Positions 11,710 through 21,908 of a DNA stretch of 64,000 nucleotides are shown piece by piece (positions within the stretch are counted from its first letter, which is position 1; every line of letters starts with the position of its first letter). The notes under the pieces were generated by a model. The model was not told where the DNA came from and did no database searches. It saw only the letters and a list, made by a program, of their open reading frames with translations. Made by a program: the position numbers and the translations under genes. The DNA comes from Stichopus chloronotus. Its lineage: Eukaryota > Echinodermata > Holothuroidea > Aspidochirotida > Stichopodidae. Location of the stretch: assembly GCA_021234535.1 (NCBI GenBank), contig CM037849.1, forward strand, positions 12,319,526 to 12,383,525, in the 5' to 3' direction.

Positions 11710-13309
11710 ACACTGACGAGTCCTAACAAGGGCGAAACAGTACTGTCTGCAGATTGAATTTATTTACCCTCCTTAGCGCATGGTAGTGCTACGGTATGAC
11801 GATGTTAAGTTCAGCACTTGCACTTGCAATGCACAAATTTGGTGCATTGCTTGTGTAGTCTTCTCTATTTTAGCTGAGACGTAATACTGTTGCATTACGC
11901 ATAGCACAGTCTCTAGGCTGGCATTCACAAGCAATGTACCATGAAAGGCAGGATTGAAGCAAGATATGTTTGTATCAATCCTGTCATTCATTATTGATAT
12001 TTACTCTGATCTGCTTTTGATGTGCGGCGGTACGTTGAGCATCCATGTTTTTAAAAATAACCCCCTACATTTTCAAACCAGTTTCTCGTAGATAGTATGT
12101 CCAGAAATGGTTGGTTGGCTTATTATGTTTTCCCCTTTGTGTTTATACTCTTTGAATAATTATTATTTTACCATGGCTAGCATTGGAAGCATCTTCTTTA
12201 TACAGTAATTCAACATTACACGAATATTAATCGACCGGCAATGTATCACTCTGGGTTGTTTTTATTTTTTCTACTTATAAGATCTATCTCTGAATTTATC
12301 ATATGATCTATATTCCAATCGACTAATAAGGAAGTCACAATCACTATCTTATGTTTTTCTTCTTGATTCTATGTTCTATATAAAGGACCAGCACTAGAAA
12401 AGTATACTAGCTGCATGTTTTTCCTTCTTCTTTTGTCTTGGTTCATTTATATTTTGTCACCTATTTTTTCCTCGTTTTTTTTATCGTGTATAATTTTGTA
12501 TGCGAATTCTGTATGTAAATTTTGGATGTCTCCTATGACAAATGAAATAAACAACACAAAATGATGTAACTGTCTGTTGGGTTATTCTTCATACCTTGAT
12601 TGTTCATTTCAATACTGGTGTAAATATTTCATTACATAGCCGTACATGTGTTTCATCTATTAAGGAGGTATGTCACATTGTCCTTTTTCTTCCGAGGATC
12701 ACAGCCTCTTATCATACCCACTGCATATAATGAGTAAATATAGAATTTCCTCATACGGACTGTATGTAACGAAGAAAACTCTCGTTGTCGGTGTATATAT
12801 GAAGACTGTTCCATTTTTCTTTTCTGTCGCCACAGTCTGTCTACTGTCAGCAACGTGATGCGCAAAAATACCTGTTGCAACATATCCTGTTTCGACAATA
12901 TCATTGGATACCATGTTTTGAATTGCATAGTGGTTTTATACAATCTAAAAAGAGCCAGATTTTGAAAGGTTTTATAGACGTTTACATTACTTTACGTTAC
13001 GTCTGATAGGGTGTGATTTCATTAAAAAGTTTATTTCACATAACTTTGAAATAAACTATCATTTTTAAGAGTAAAATGCTATTATGCAAGCAAGTAATGA
13101 TATGTTACGACACGGCTATTGATTTGCCATGATGAAAAGAAATTATTCGAAATATCTAAAAACCGGTCAACTTGTTATGTCGACTTGTTACTTACACAAA
13201 GTCGAACAATAAATATGATACATTTAAATTTAGAATGAGAGGGATAATCTTGGTTACGTTGTAGATATCTTTATCATATCACTGTAATAGGCCTACAGAA
13301 GCTCCATGC

Positions 13310-13310
<1 letters not shown>
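11710..13310. other. Non-coding stretch
   Basis: No gene is supported; the short frames here show no family motif. Confidence 0.5.
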
Positions 13311-13357
<47 letters not shown>

Positions 13358-13410
13358 AATTATTAAAATTATTAAAATTATTAAAATTATTAAAATTATT
13401 AAAATTAAAA
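13311..13410. repeat. ATT microsatellite followed by a 9-bp repeat
   Basis: An uninterrupted ATT run (about 13311-13354) passes into repeats of ATTAAAATT, a 9-bp unit, up to about 13410. The poly-leucine frame across it is an artefact. Confidence 0.9.
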
Positions 13411-13875
13411 TTTAACCGCAGTGACACAACTTCGGTTTTTTTTTTAATTGTTGTAATTTACCTCGGTACTTTCAATGCAGAAAGTTGGAGAATTAGTTTT
13501 TGCACAGAGTAACATGTTCCACAACTGCATACATGTACTATGACCACTGTTTGCCACAAAGCAGGCAATTCCCCGATACGAGGAAGAACGCAAAATGTTT
13601 ATAAAGGATGAGCACAAGAGCCGTTCAAAATTCACATTGCCATGACTTTTTTAGTATGATGTTGTACGTACGACTCTGAATATTGGCGTTAATGCATGGA
13701 GTGGGCTTTTGTAGGTGGCGTGATTTTCGTACTTCCTCGAACTAAGAGACGGGACAAGTTCAAACGATGTCAGCAAACCTGCATTTATTCGTCTCCATCT
13801 TTCTCGAATTGTGAACTTCTTCAAGCTGCATCGAATTTAAGTCTGAATTTCGTATCCTGTCTTTTATTTCCAAAG

Positions 13876-13944
13876 ATGGCTGAACTTGCAAAATCTTATT
13901 ACATTTCTACCGCTTTATTGTTGTGGATGCCGTTTGGATCACAG
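13876..13944 (+). CDS. Copy 2 signal-peptide exon
   Basis: The 23 codons start MAELAKSYY and continue with a hydrophobic core (ISTALLLWMPF), ending GSQ before a GTAAAG donor in phase 0. The ATG is preceded by CAAAG. The frame is also open upstream to an ATG at 13696, but that extension is not hydrophobic and is treated as 5' untranslated sequence. Confidence 0.7.
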
Positions 13945-16875
13945 GTAAAGTCCATGTGCTATTTCTTTTATTGCTTACAATTTCCAAATGGATTGAATTA
14001 GTTTGCTGTGTATTAAGTATTTACAGAAGAATATTTACAATGATAAACAGGTATTCAGCTTTAATTTTAAATAATGCTCGAAAATACACATTTCTTCAAA
14101 TAACATGCAAGGACTTCCATCAACAACAAAAAACTTTAAGTTGAAAGTGGTCTGATAGACACTGCTGTATACATATTTGTCAAGAAAATATTATATTAAT
14201 AATCACAATAATTAATATATAAAAATGTAGTATAAAGATAAATGATGCAATTTCTGGGGGACTTCTAAATTCACGTTATGGACGCTGCATTATGAATTAT
14301 TTGAAAAGTGTGACAATACGGTTGCGTCTTTACACAGATAGAAATTCAATGAGTTCTTGTTGTATAGAAATATGTTCACTCAAACTTTCGAAAGATGTGA
14401 CTTCATTAAACATTCTAATGTGGAAGGTTTGGATGGGATTATAAATTAGTGAGACTGAATGGATTAATGATAAAGGGATTTGTTTTCAATATATGTTTGT
14501 TCCATTTTGAAAGGAGTTATTCTCTGTAATTACTTCAATATGTACTCTTAATTAGATACAAGCGTTAAGTTCCTACTGACGATTTTCATAACAATAAGAT
14601 TGCTTTTGTAAATAGTGTTTGAGAATGTTTTGAAGCGGTGCTTCATTATTTAGGAAAGATGCCACAACATGATACAACATGTAACAAATCGTCCTGAAGA
14701 GAGTTATAAATTGGTTTCTCAAGCTTTCACATAAAATATTTCAGCAAGAAGTATTTTTTTTTTATATTTACATTCCTTTTTTACATTTTTCCCAAAACAA
14801 AATATAGCCCAGCTAGTTTTACTAGATTTAGTTCTTTAGATTTTCCCTATTGTGCATAAATGCAATATCCTACAGTGACACACATAGAAAGAAATTCAGA
14901 AGATGTACATTCGATAGTTTACTGTTTTGCCAATCTCGTATACGATTGAAGGAGCTTGATTAATAATTCCATTACTTTAAGCGATTTTAAACAAGGGTTT
15001 TGCGGTTCATAGATTTATGAAAAAACACAAAATAGGGGCAAGGCGACAATGTTGACACTTTAAATAGAAATAACATGAAGTTAAATTTCAAATGTGTGGT
15101 AAAATTAAATCATAGTAATATGAGGACATTAAATTAACATTATCCCATAGGTATACGTTAATCTCCTTCTCTAGACCTACAATATTTTTCTAAACTAAAA
15201 ACTAACATGACAGAATTCAAGAAATGCCAACGTATAATTGTTGATAGGTTAGATAAGCTGCCGTGTGTTGTCCAATTACTTTGAATTTTTCGAATTTTGT
15301 TGTTTGGTATTTTGTTATTGCAGTACCGATACTTTTCTACTTCATATTTGTACTTTTTTTTTTAAATCGATCTTGAATGTGATAGTAAAATCGGCACACA
15401 TCACTGTGAGATAAATTAAGAGCCCGTTACAATACATGTCTCCCATGTAAATGACAAGGATGTTTAAATGAGCTACAAAGTTGATTAAATGTTTGCAGAA
15501 AATATCTGCCGATGACTAAATAAAGCCGTCAAAAAATTACAGTGTTTCAGTTTGATTTAGGTGCCAATCTGTGAGTTGTTTTAATCTAAACATTGTTGTA
15601 ACCCTAAGCATTTAATCCCATCTTATGCAAAGTTTAATTTATCTTAATTAAAACTTAAGACAACAGGGATTTGTTTTCTTCAAAGAATACTGAAAACGTT
15701 CACAATAAATACATTTGTAAATCATTCAAAGAAAGTACGCTTATACATATATCTCAACTATATTGAGTACAAAAATGCAATCGCTTTACAAATCTTTGAG
15801 AAATAACAAATTCTACAGACAGTGTTTCACTTTGATATGAATACCTGTAATAATCAGACTTTAACCCGGCAAAAGTTTATCCTTGCAATCCTAAGCATGT
15901 ATCTCAACCTTACATAAAATTTAAAGTTCTTATTTAAAACGTAAAAAAAATTAAAAAACTAACCATTTTAATCAGAGAATACTAATAACTTTCACAATAA
16001 ATGCATTTGTAAATCATTCATATACATTACTCTTTTAATGTATCTCAACTATGTTGAGGACGAAAATGCAATCATTTTATACGGAAAGAATGTTGTTTAA
16101 CACAAAATAAATCAGATACTTTTTTTAAGAAGTTAGTTACTTACAGAAATAACTTACAGATAGAAATACACTTATCTCTTCCTCAAGAATAAGCTGTTCA
16201 CCCAAATCAGTGATGCATCTCCATTTACTCAATATAGGCATAATATTGTGAGGACATGACGCTTTTGTAGATATTTATTGATCAGCCACAACGGTTGAAC
16301 AATGATTGAAGCTTTTTTTCTTCCTAATTCTTCCATTTCTCTAATCTTCCATTTTGGTAGAATGTAAACGCCCTTTTTCCTTTTAAAAAAGTTTTTCACT
16401 CCTTGTCTTAAGTTCTTTGGATATAAGAGCCATCCCTATACCATATATATATATAGCCATCTTTTAATTTATTCAATACAAGTCCTTGTCTTTAAAAACA
16501 AACAAACAAGAACTTCATTTTTTTGGTGATGTGAAGTGAGTATCTTGAATAGGAAGAAAATACCTTAATACCCCTTTCTTAATTTAATTACCTGTCTTAC
16601 CCTTTCAACATTATCCTCTCCTTCTTTTCTCAAAATATTAAGCATCTATGAAGAAAGGACGTTGAAAAAAAAAACAATTTAGTTTAGTCCTCTTCTGTCA
16701 AATAATTCAACGGTAGAAAGAGTTCAAGTTACAAAATTACTCTCGTTCAGATATTTTGTAAAAAGAAATAAAGCAATATTTGGAAAGAAGCAATGACTTG
16801 TCAATATTACATCCACTAAAAAGACAATTTCTGGGTCATACGGACTTTCAAGTCACTATTTTTTTTTTTTTTCAG
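13945..16875 (+). other. Intron 1 of copy 2
   Basis: A 2.9-kb AT-rich intron between the signal-peptide and linker exons. It holds the tandem duplication at 15541-16100 and nothing coding. Confidence 0.6.
15541..16100. repeat. Diverged tandem duplication, ~280-bp unit
   Basis: Unit 1 (15541-15820) and unit 2 (from 15821) share AGTGTTTCA at the start, CCTAAGCAT, TTCACAATAAATRCATTTG with AAATCATTCA, and TATCTCAACTATRTTGAG before an AATGCAATC tail. Substitutions and small indels are many, so the event is old. Confidence 0.75.
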
Positions 16876-16912
16876 GTAGTTTGGGCAAATGAAGTTACCC
16901 AATCATCAACTA
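16876..16912 (+). CDS. Copy 2 linker exon
   Basis: A T-run ending in CAG precedes this 37-nt exon (VVWANEVTQSST plus one base), followed by GTAAGT. Phase 0 to 1 is the same as the linker exon of copy 3 at 44851, whose core GEVTGSS resembles NEVTQSS here. Confidence 0.7.
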
Positions 16913-17867
16913 GTAAGTTGCACTTGAACCCTTTATAGTTAGTCTGGTCGTACGTTTTCAAACAATTCAATGTTTATTGAAATGTATTACGTTTTTTTTT
17001 TTCAAGTTCATAGTGAATGCCCCACATGAATTCGCCATTTTCTTCCGTATTTAGAATTTTCTTTGTTGGTAGGAAAGTCTCAGGAAGAAAATAAAATTTT
17101 GCAGATGAGTAATATACTAAAGTAAGTACATTTGTTTCTTTTGCTGATGCTATTAGATGTTCGGTATTTTCTGTACCAATCTGCGGAGTATTCAAGAGAC
17201 TGTCAAGAGGCTATCAACCAATGTTCATCTAACAACGTCAAATCAGGTGTTTACCTGATCAAACCTGACCAGTACCCAGAACCATTTGAGGTTTATTGCG
17301 AAAACAACCAAACAACTGATGGATGGATCACCAGAATAACAGCAAAGTACTATACATGTCATTTGAAGTCTTTTATTTATGACACTTCATTCATTATCAT
17401 TCATTCATTTTATTTATTACCTCAGTTTCAATCTGGAAAACAGCACAATTTTGTTACAAAATAGGATACAAAAGTTAGAAAGACTTAGATAACTCAAAAG
17501 TAAAAGATTATCATAAATTATAACACTTAGATAAACGGAGACCAGAATAAAAGTTTTAAAAAACTTATGCGAAGTCTTCTAAAATGTTTTCTATAACCAT
17601 TTCAAATTATCTGTCACGTTAGGCTTATATGGGCTTAAACAAATACGCTTATAGGATAACAGATATCATTTCGCCTGTGTTTTATTTCGCATTTCCTTGC
17701 GTTTTATAGTTATACTGTTATCAGTCAGGGAAAAGCGACAGTTATAATTTCTATGTCCCTTGATAAGCAAGTTAGTCGTACTTACATTGATTGTAGCATA
17801 TGCATATGGACAGAATATGTGATCAATAATTATTCACCAGCGTCCAAATTCGGTTCTTAATCTTCAG

Positions 17868-18132
17868 GTTATAGAACATCGTCAGAATGGTTCGATTAGT
17901 TTCACTCGAAGATGGGACCGACTACAAATATGTATTTGGATTCTTGGGAAGTGAATTTTGGACTGGAAATGAAAGGCTGGCTCACTTAACAAACCAAAGA
18001 GATACAAACTTCGCATTGATCTGGAGAACACTGAAGGACAGTCGTATTTCTTAACATATGACAACTTCCGCATCGCAGATGAGTGGGACAACTTCTCATT
18101 ATCAAGTCTTGGTGCAAGCGATCAATTTATAG
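17868..18132 (+). pseudogene. Copy 2 FBG-middle exon with two offsetting indels
   Basis: Its 265 nt equal the length of the copy 3 exon at 45688-45952. The frame opens VIEHRQNGSISFTRRW, then the conserved reading jumps by one base (FGFLGSEFWTGNERLAHLTNQ) and returns for YKLRIDLENTEGQSYF. Read straight through, a TGA truncates it at the conserved GSE. Confidence 0.8.
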
Positions 18133-18318
18133 GTAAACTTTGAATACAGTTCTTCTGTAAAGAAGAAAACAAAGATGTGGTTATCTAAGCAAACGTATAT
18201 TGAAACTTTGCCCAATGGGCAGATGTTAAACTAACGAACATTGCGTTTTCTACATTATTTTAAGCGAAATGATTCAATTTAATATAAATAGTTTATCAAC
18301 CATTTGGTATCATTTCAG

Positions 18319-18530
18319 ATGTGTATATCACTTGGTGTATTACAAACAAGGACAACCAAAGTGCTAGTATTTGCGAGAGAACTAGTGAAAGTCCGAATGA
18401 CTGTATTCCTCAAAAGTCTTCGGAACCCGAAAGAAGCATCTGCCAGGGAAATTTTCTTTTCCAAGACGGTAGCTGCATACCAAAGAAAGGATGTGGATGC
18501 TATAATCGAGATAACGATGTTGTAGTACGG
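18319..18530 (+). CDS. Copy 2 TIL-domain exon
   Basis: The exon has a CATTTCAG acceptor and a GTGAGA donor, is 212 nt long, and runs phase 1 to 0. The C-terminal half, ICQGNFLFQDGSCIPKKGCGC, parallels CICPEGFLVEGDTCIPPEECSC in copy 3, the typical end of a TIL fold. Some N-terminal cysteines differ from copy 3, consistent with relaxed constraint. Confidence 0.7.
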
Positions 18531-18639
18531 GTGAGATTTGCTTGTCAGTTAAACATTTTTTTTTTAGTTTTTTTCAGTTTTTTTAGTTTAATAACATGCA
18601 CGTTTTCATTGAATTGTTATATTTAATTTGTCTTGACAG

Positions 18640-18759
18640 AAAGGTGAATCATACCTTAAATTCAATTGTTCCTTGCGGATGACATGTAGGAATAATCGAC
18701 TGATCAATGAAAGTTCTGGCATGAAGGCATATTTTCTTTCAATGCAAAACTATAGATAA
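18640..18759 (+). pseudogene. Copy 2 truncated TIL-associated segment
   Basis: KGESYLKFNCSLRMTCRNN aligns with EGETIFKHNCTRLVNCTDN of copy 3. After INESSGM the similarity stops, and a TAA follows at 18757. The EGF and FBG parts that share this exon in copy 3 are missing. Confidence 0.65.
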
Positions 18760-19380
18760 TGGAAGTTTGCACCCTTCGACGTATTTCAAATGTTCTTAGA
18801 ATTAAATTTCATTAAAGGTTATCTTTGTGATACTAGAATACCGTAGTTCTCCCTCTATGTGGCAAGATTTCATCAGATGAAGACCGAATCTTCGTGAGGT
18901 GTTCTCTTTTAATATGTTAATGACGAATTATATGAAAATTCTCATTTAATTACATTGCAATCATATTTAAATGGGAGCTGAATCTGATACAAACTGATAA
19001 ATGTTTCTAAAAAATATCACTTAACTGTATCGTAATTGTTTGTGACTATCATTGTGCGCAAAGGGTGATATTGCAACGCTGTGTCTCTCAGTCATGGATT
19101 TAACGCTATTGCAACAATGCTAACTGGGACAATGGAAAGTATGTTTTTAACACAAGTCTTGAACCTTTCGACAAAAAGGTCTTTTTAGCGACTAATCGCG
19201 AATGACATTACTACAGTTGCATTACAATTTCAAAAAATCACATCATTTGGAACAACTTGTTCATCCGTATAATAATTTGATCGTTATGAAATAAAATATT
19301 ATTTAAGAACATATATAAAAACAGTTTGTTTGATGTATTAACAACAACTTCAATCCCCGCTTTCACATAAAGACGTTCAT

Positions 19381-19490
19381 GCTAAACTATTAGGTAAAAA
19401 TACCCAAGTCAGTTGCAAAGTTACATTGTTGGGTAACGCTTACCTGAACGAGGGAAATTTAGCTTGTTGGTTTTTACCTAACAGTTTAGC
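19381..19490. mobile_element. Short MITE-like inverted-repeat element
   Basis: The left arm GCTAAACTATTAGGTAAAAA and right arm TTTTTACCTAACAGTTTAGC are 20-bp inverted repeats with one mismatch. Copy A of the duplication has the left arm at 10932 but lacks the right arm. Confidence 0.6.
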
Positions 19491-20214
19491 AAAAGCCATG
19501 AGTAGCAAACATGGGTAATAGTTTAACAAATTGTTTTTAGAGTGTAAAATAATGGAAAGACATGTTACCAATGTTAACTGTCTTGTTAAAGTTCCCATAA
19601 GCTACAATCATCAAGGTGAGAAAAGTTACAAATACTTTCCTCCACCACAACGTGAATAAGCATGAGATTATCATCGCTTTAAAGGTTCGCAGTGAATCAC
19701 CCAGCCAGCTCAATAGTCTACCCGGGTGGCCAAAGATGTACAATTTTCCCCTCTGTCCGGCTATTAATACTCCGTGGCGAAACCTCGTATTTCGAGATGC
19801 AGATATCTATGCGACTAACACTTTGCATAGTGTTGAGGACTATTTACCGGTATTTAACTAATTTCAGATTTGTACATTGTGTCAATCATGTATAAAGACA
19901 AAATTGAAGTACCCCCACAGACATTACAGTTAATAGAATGATTGATCAATCATCATTTAAAGAAGAGATAATAGTATACGGAGTACGCTTTAACAAGACG
20001 AACTTTTTCATTAGTACCCTCAATCAAAAGAAAAAGACAAACCTCTGAAAAAAAAGATGTGTTGAGAACATGCTGACATGACAAAAGAATGTGAATTAAG
20101 TGAATGTAGCAGTTTCTTCAGCCAAGCAAGATTAATGATTCCGGTAAATATATTTGTTTATTTTTAAATTAAATTTTGGCACACTTTTAGTTTAGTGGAA
20201 AGGATAACATTTTG

Positions 20215-20220
20215 TTTATT
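20215..20220 (-). promoter_or_regulatory. Possible polyadenylation signal of the sulfotransferase
   Basis: AATAAA on the minus strand about 205 nt past the stop codon. In DNA this AT-rich the hexamer may be chance. Confidence 0.3.
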
Positions 20221-20423
20221 GATTTTTCTTTACTTTGTTGCTAAAGCGTTGCTATATAATTTTTCATTTTGTTTACACCCTCCCTTCCCTTCAATGTTAA
20301 CCGTCACCCATTGACTATCATGTTTAAAACTTGCAGGAGAAGGACGCTTTACGGAGCAAACAAATTGACTGCCAGTTGGATTAACAACGTCTGTTTTGAG
20401 TGTCTTCTAGCATACACACATGA

Positions 20424-21365
20424 TCAAGTGTTCAACCTTATCTTTCTTGCGACTAGTTCTGGGGGTTTATAACCAAACAACTCTAAATCTAACTTGAAAG
20501 TGTTGTACATATCTCGAAGGAGACTATTATCTAACTGTTGGTAGAAGCGATTGAAAATTTCATCTGAGTTACTTAAATTTGCAGTCACATGAGGTATTTC
20601 TACCACCTCATTCAAACCTGTTTTAACTAATATATTTTTGGTATCCTCTTCAGTGGTCTCCAAGTGGCCTATATAATCAAACTCGACAGCACACGGTAAT
20701 ACCATCGTGTTCATCGGTCGCCAATGAACATCGAGAGATTCTGTTCTCGTTTTAGTCAAATGCATTACAAACTCAGTAAATGTTACACCAATACCTGTCG
20801 CTAGGGCGTGCCTGTCGGGATTTTGACGAAATTCTCTGATTATCTTTGTCCCGACCAATTGTTCGAAATATCTGTTCCTTTTAAAGAGTTTATTTCTGTA
20901 GCCAGACAGTTCACGTGAGAATGGTTCTCGAACGAAAATAAACTTTTTATAAGTTCTCAGACGTTTCTCTATCTCGTCGGCGTCCCCGAGTTTTTTTAAA
21001 GTATGTAAACTGCTCTGCAGTTTAGGCCATAGTCTGAAGTCTACATCCTGGGTGGAATCATACGTTCCCATCAACACTAGGAAAACACTTTTCCATGTCG
21101 TCGAGGCAACTTTACAAATTGAACAGTAAATAACTTTATACTTGTCGTCGTATATGAAAGGCCACAGTAAATGGGGGTTTCTGCTGAGCGTTGCAGTTGA
21201 CACGTTCAGTTCAGGATGTCGTGCGCATGCGTCTTTCAAAATGGATTTTCTCCGATTTTGTTCCTCTTCCCATTCCGATAGCATTGGCTGTTTGTCTGTA
21301 ACATCATTACTAATCTCCGACTGGCCATCCTGTTCCTCTTTATCATAAGATGGTGCATTCAATAT
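20424..21365 (-). CDS. Sulfotransferase exon 3, catalytic domain
   Basis: It begins after a TTTTACCAG acceptor with codons ATA TTG AAT, not at a methionine. It runs 313 codons to the TGA at 20426-20424. Both PAPS-binding motifs are intact, and no frame damage is seen. Confidence 0.93.
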   Translation of the reverse strand: MLNAPSYDKEEQDGQSEISNDVTDKQPMLSEWEEEQNRRKSILKDACARHPELNVSTATLSRNPHLLWPFIYDDKYKVIYCSICKVASTTWKSVFLVLMGTYDSTQDVDFRLWPKLQSSLHTLKKLGDADEIEKRLRTYKKFIFVREPFSRELSGYRNKLFKRNRYFEQLVGTKIIREFRQNPDRHALATGIGVTFTEFVMHLTKTRTESLDVHWRPMNTMVLPCAVEFDYIGHLETTEEDTKNILVKTGLNEVVEIPHVTANLSNSDEIFNRFYQQLDNSLLRDMYNTFKLDLELFGYKPPELVARKIRLNT

Positions 21366-21872
21366 CTGGTAAAATGGAAAAAAAGGTGAATGCGATTTTT
21401 AACAAAGGCGAAAATGTTCACCGTCTGGAATTGTAAGTTTCGCTATGCTTGATTTTATTCATATCACATTTTCACTTTGATATAGATGCAAAATGTACAC
21501 TGAAGAGTACTTTGTAATGCATCCCTAAACAATGGTTAAGGCATGGGACAATTTAATAAACTTATCACAACAAACAATCAGTACAACAGGATAACTCGCA
21601 ATGTTTTTTTTTTTTACTATTTAACTCTAATGTAGCAGAAAGTTAACTTTTGAAAGCACACAACACTACCAGTTTTGACTGCGCCAAATTATCAAAATAT
21701 GTGTTTATTAGTGTACTCAATAAAAAAATTAAGAGCTGTCAAGTTGAAATTTAAAAACGCAATGTAACATTTTTAAAGATTATATCTGTAGCAAATAAAA
21801 CGAAAGATACTGATGATTGATATATATGAGAGATATTGAGAATAAAGTACACATGCAGCATACATAAATTAC

Positions 21873-21908
<36 letters not shown>

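Larger units (their letters stand above)
13876..18759 (+). pseudogene. Fibrinogen-related copy 2 (FBG-TIL), probable pseudogene
   Basis: Exons are recognisable in order. 13876-13944 is a signal peptide. 16876-16912 is a 37-nt linker. From 17157 comes the N-terminal FBG part (CQEAINQCSS, SGVYLIKP, FEVYCEN). 17868-18132 is the FBG middle. 18319-18530 is a trypsin-inhibitor-like (TIL) cysteine-rich domain. 18640-18759 starts like the TIL-associated segment of copy 3 but soon ends in TAA. All phases match copy 3. Three defects are seen: no GT donor at the expected end of the N-terminal FBG exon (AC at 17330-17331, next GT at 17347 out of phase), a +1 change near 17917-17922 that puts a TGA in frame, and a compensating -1 change near 18001. 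The EGF and second FBG exons of copy 3 are absent. Sequencing error could explain the indels but not the donor and the truncation. Confidence 0.75.
18949..20250 (+). repeat. Direct ~1.3 kb duplication, copy B
   Basis: Partner of 10440-11709, same orientation, about 8.5 kb away. It contains a complete 110-bp inverted-repeat element (19381-19490) that is only half present in copy A. Its right end reaches the predicted 3' untranslated region of the minus-strand sulfotransferase. Confidence 0.85.

Noticed and set aside
13306..13512. Poly-leucine open frame
   Set aside because: Translation of an ATT microsatellite.
17882..18091. Minus-strand frame opposite the copy 2 FBG exon
   Set aside because: Antisense shadow of the fibrinogen exon.
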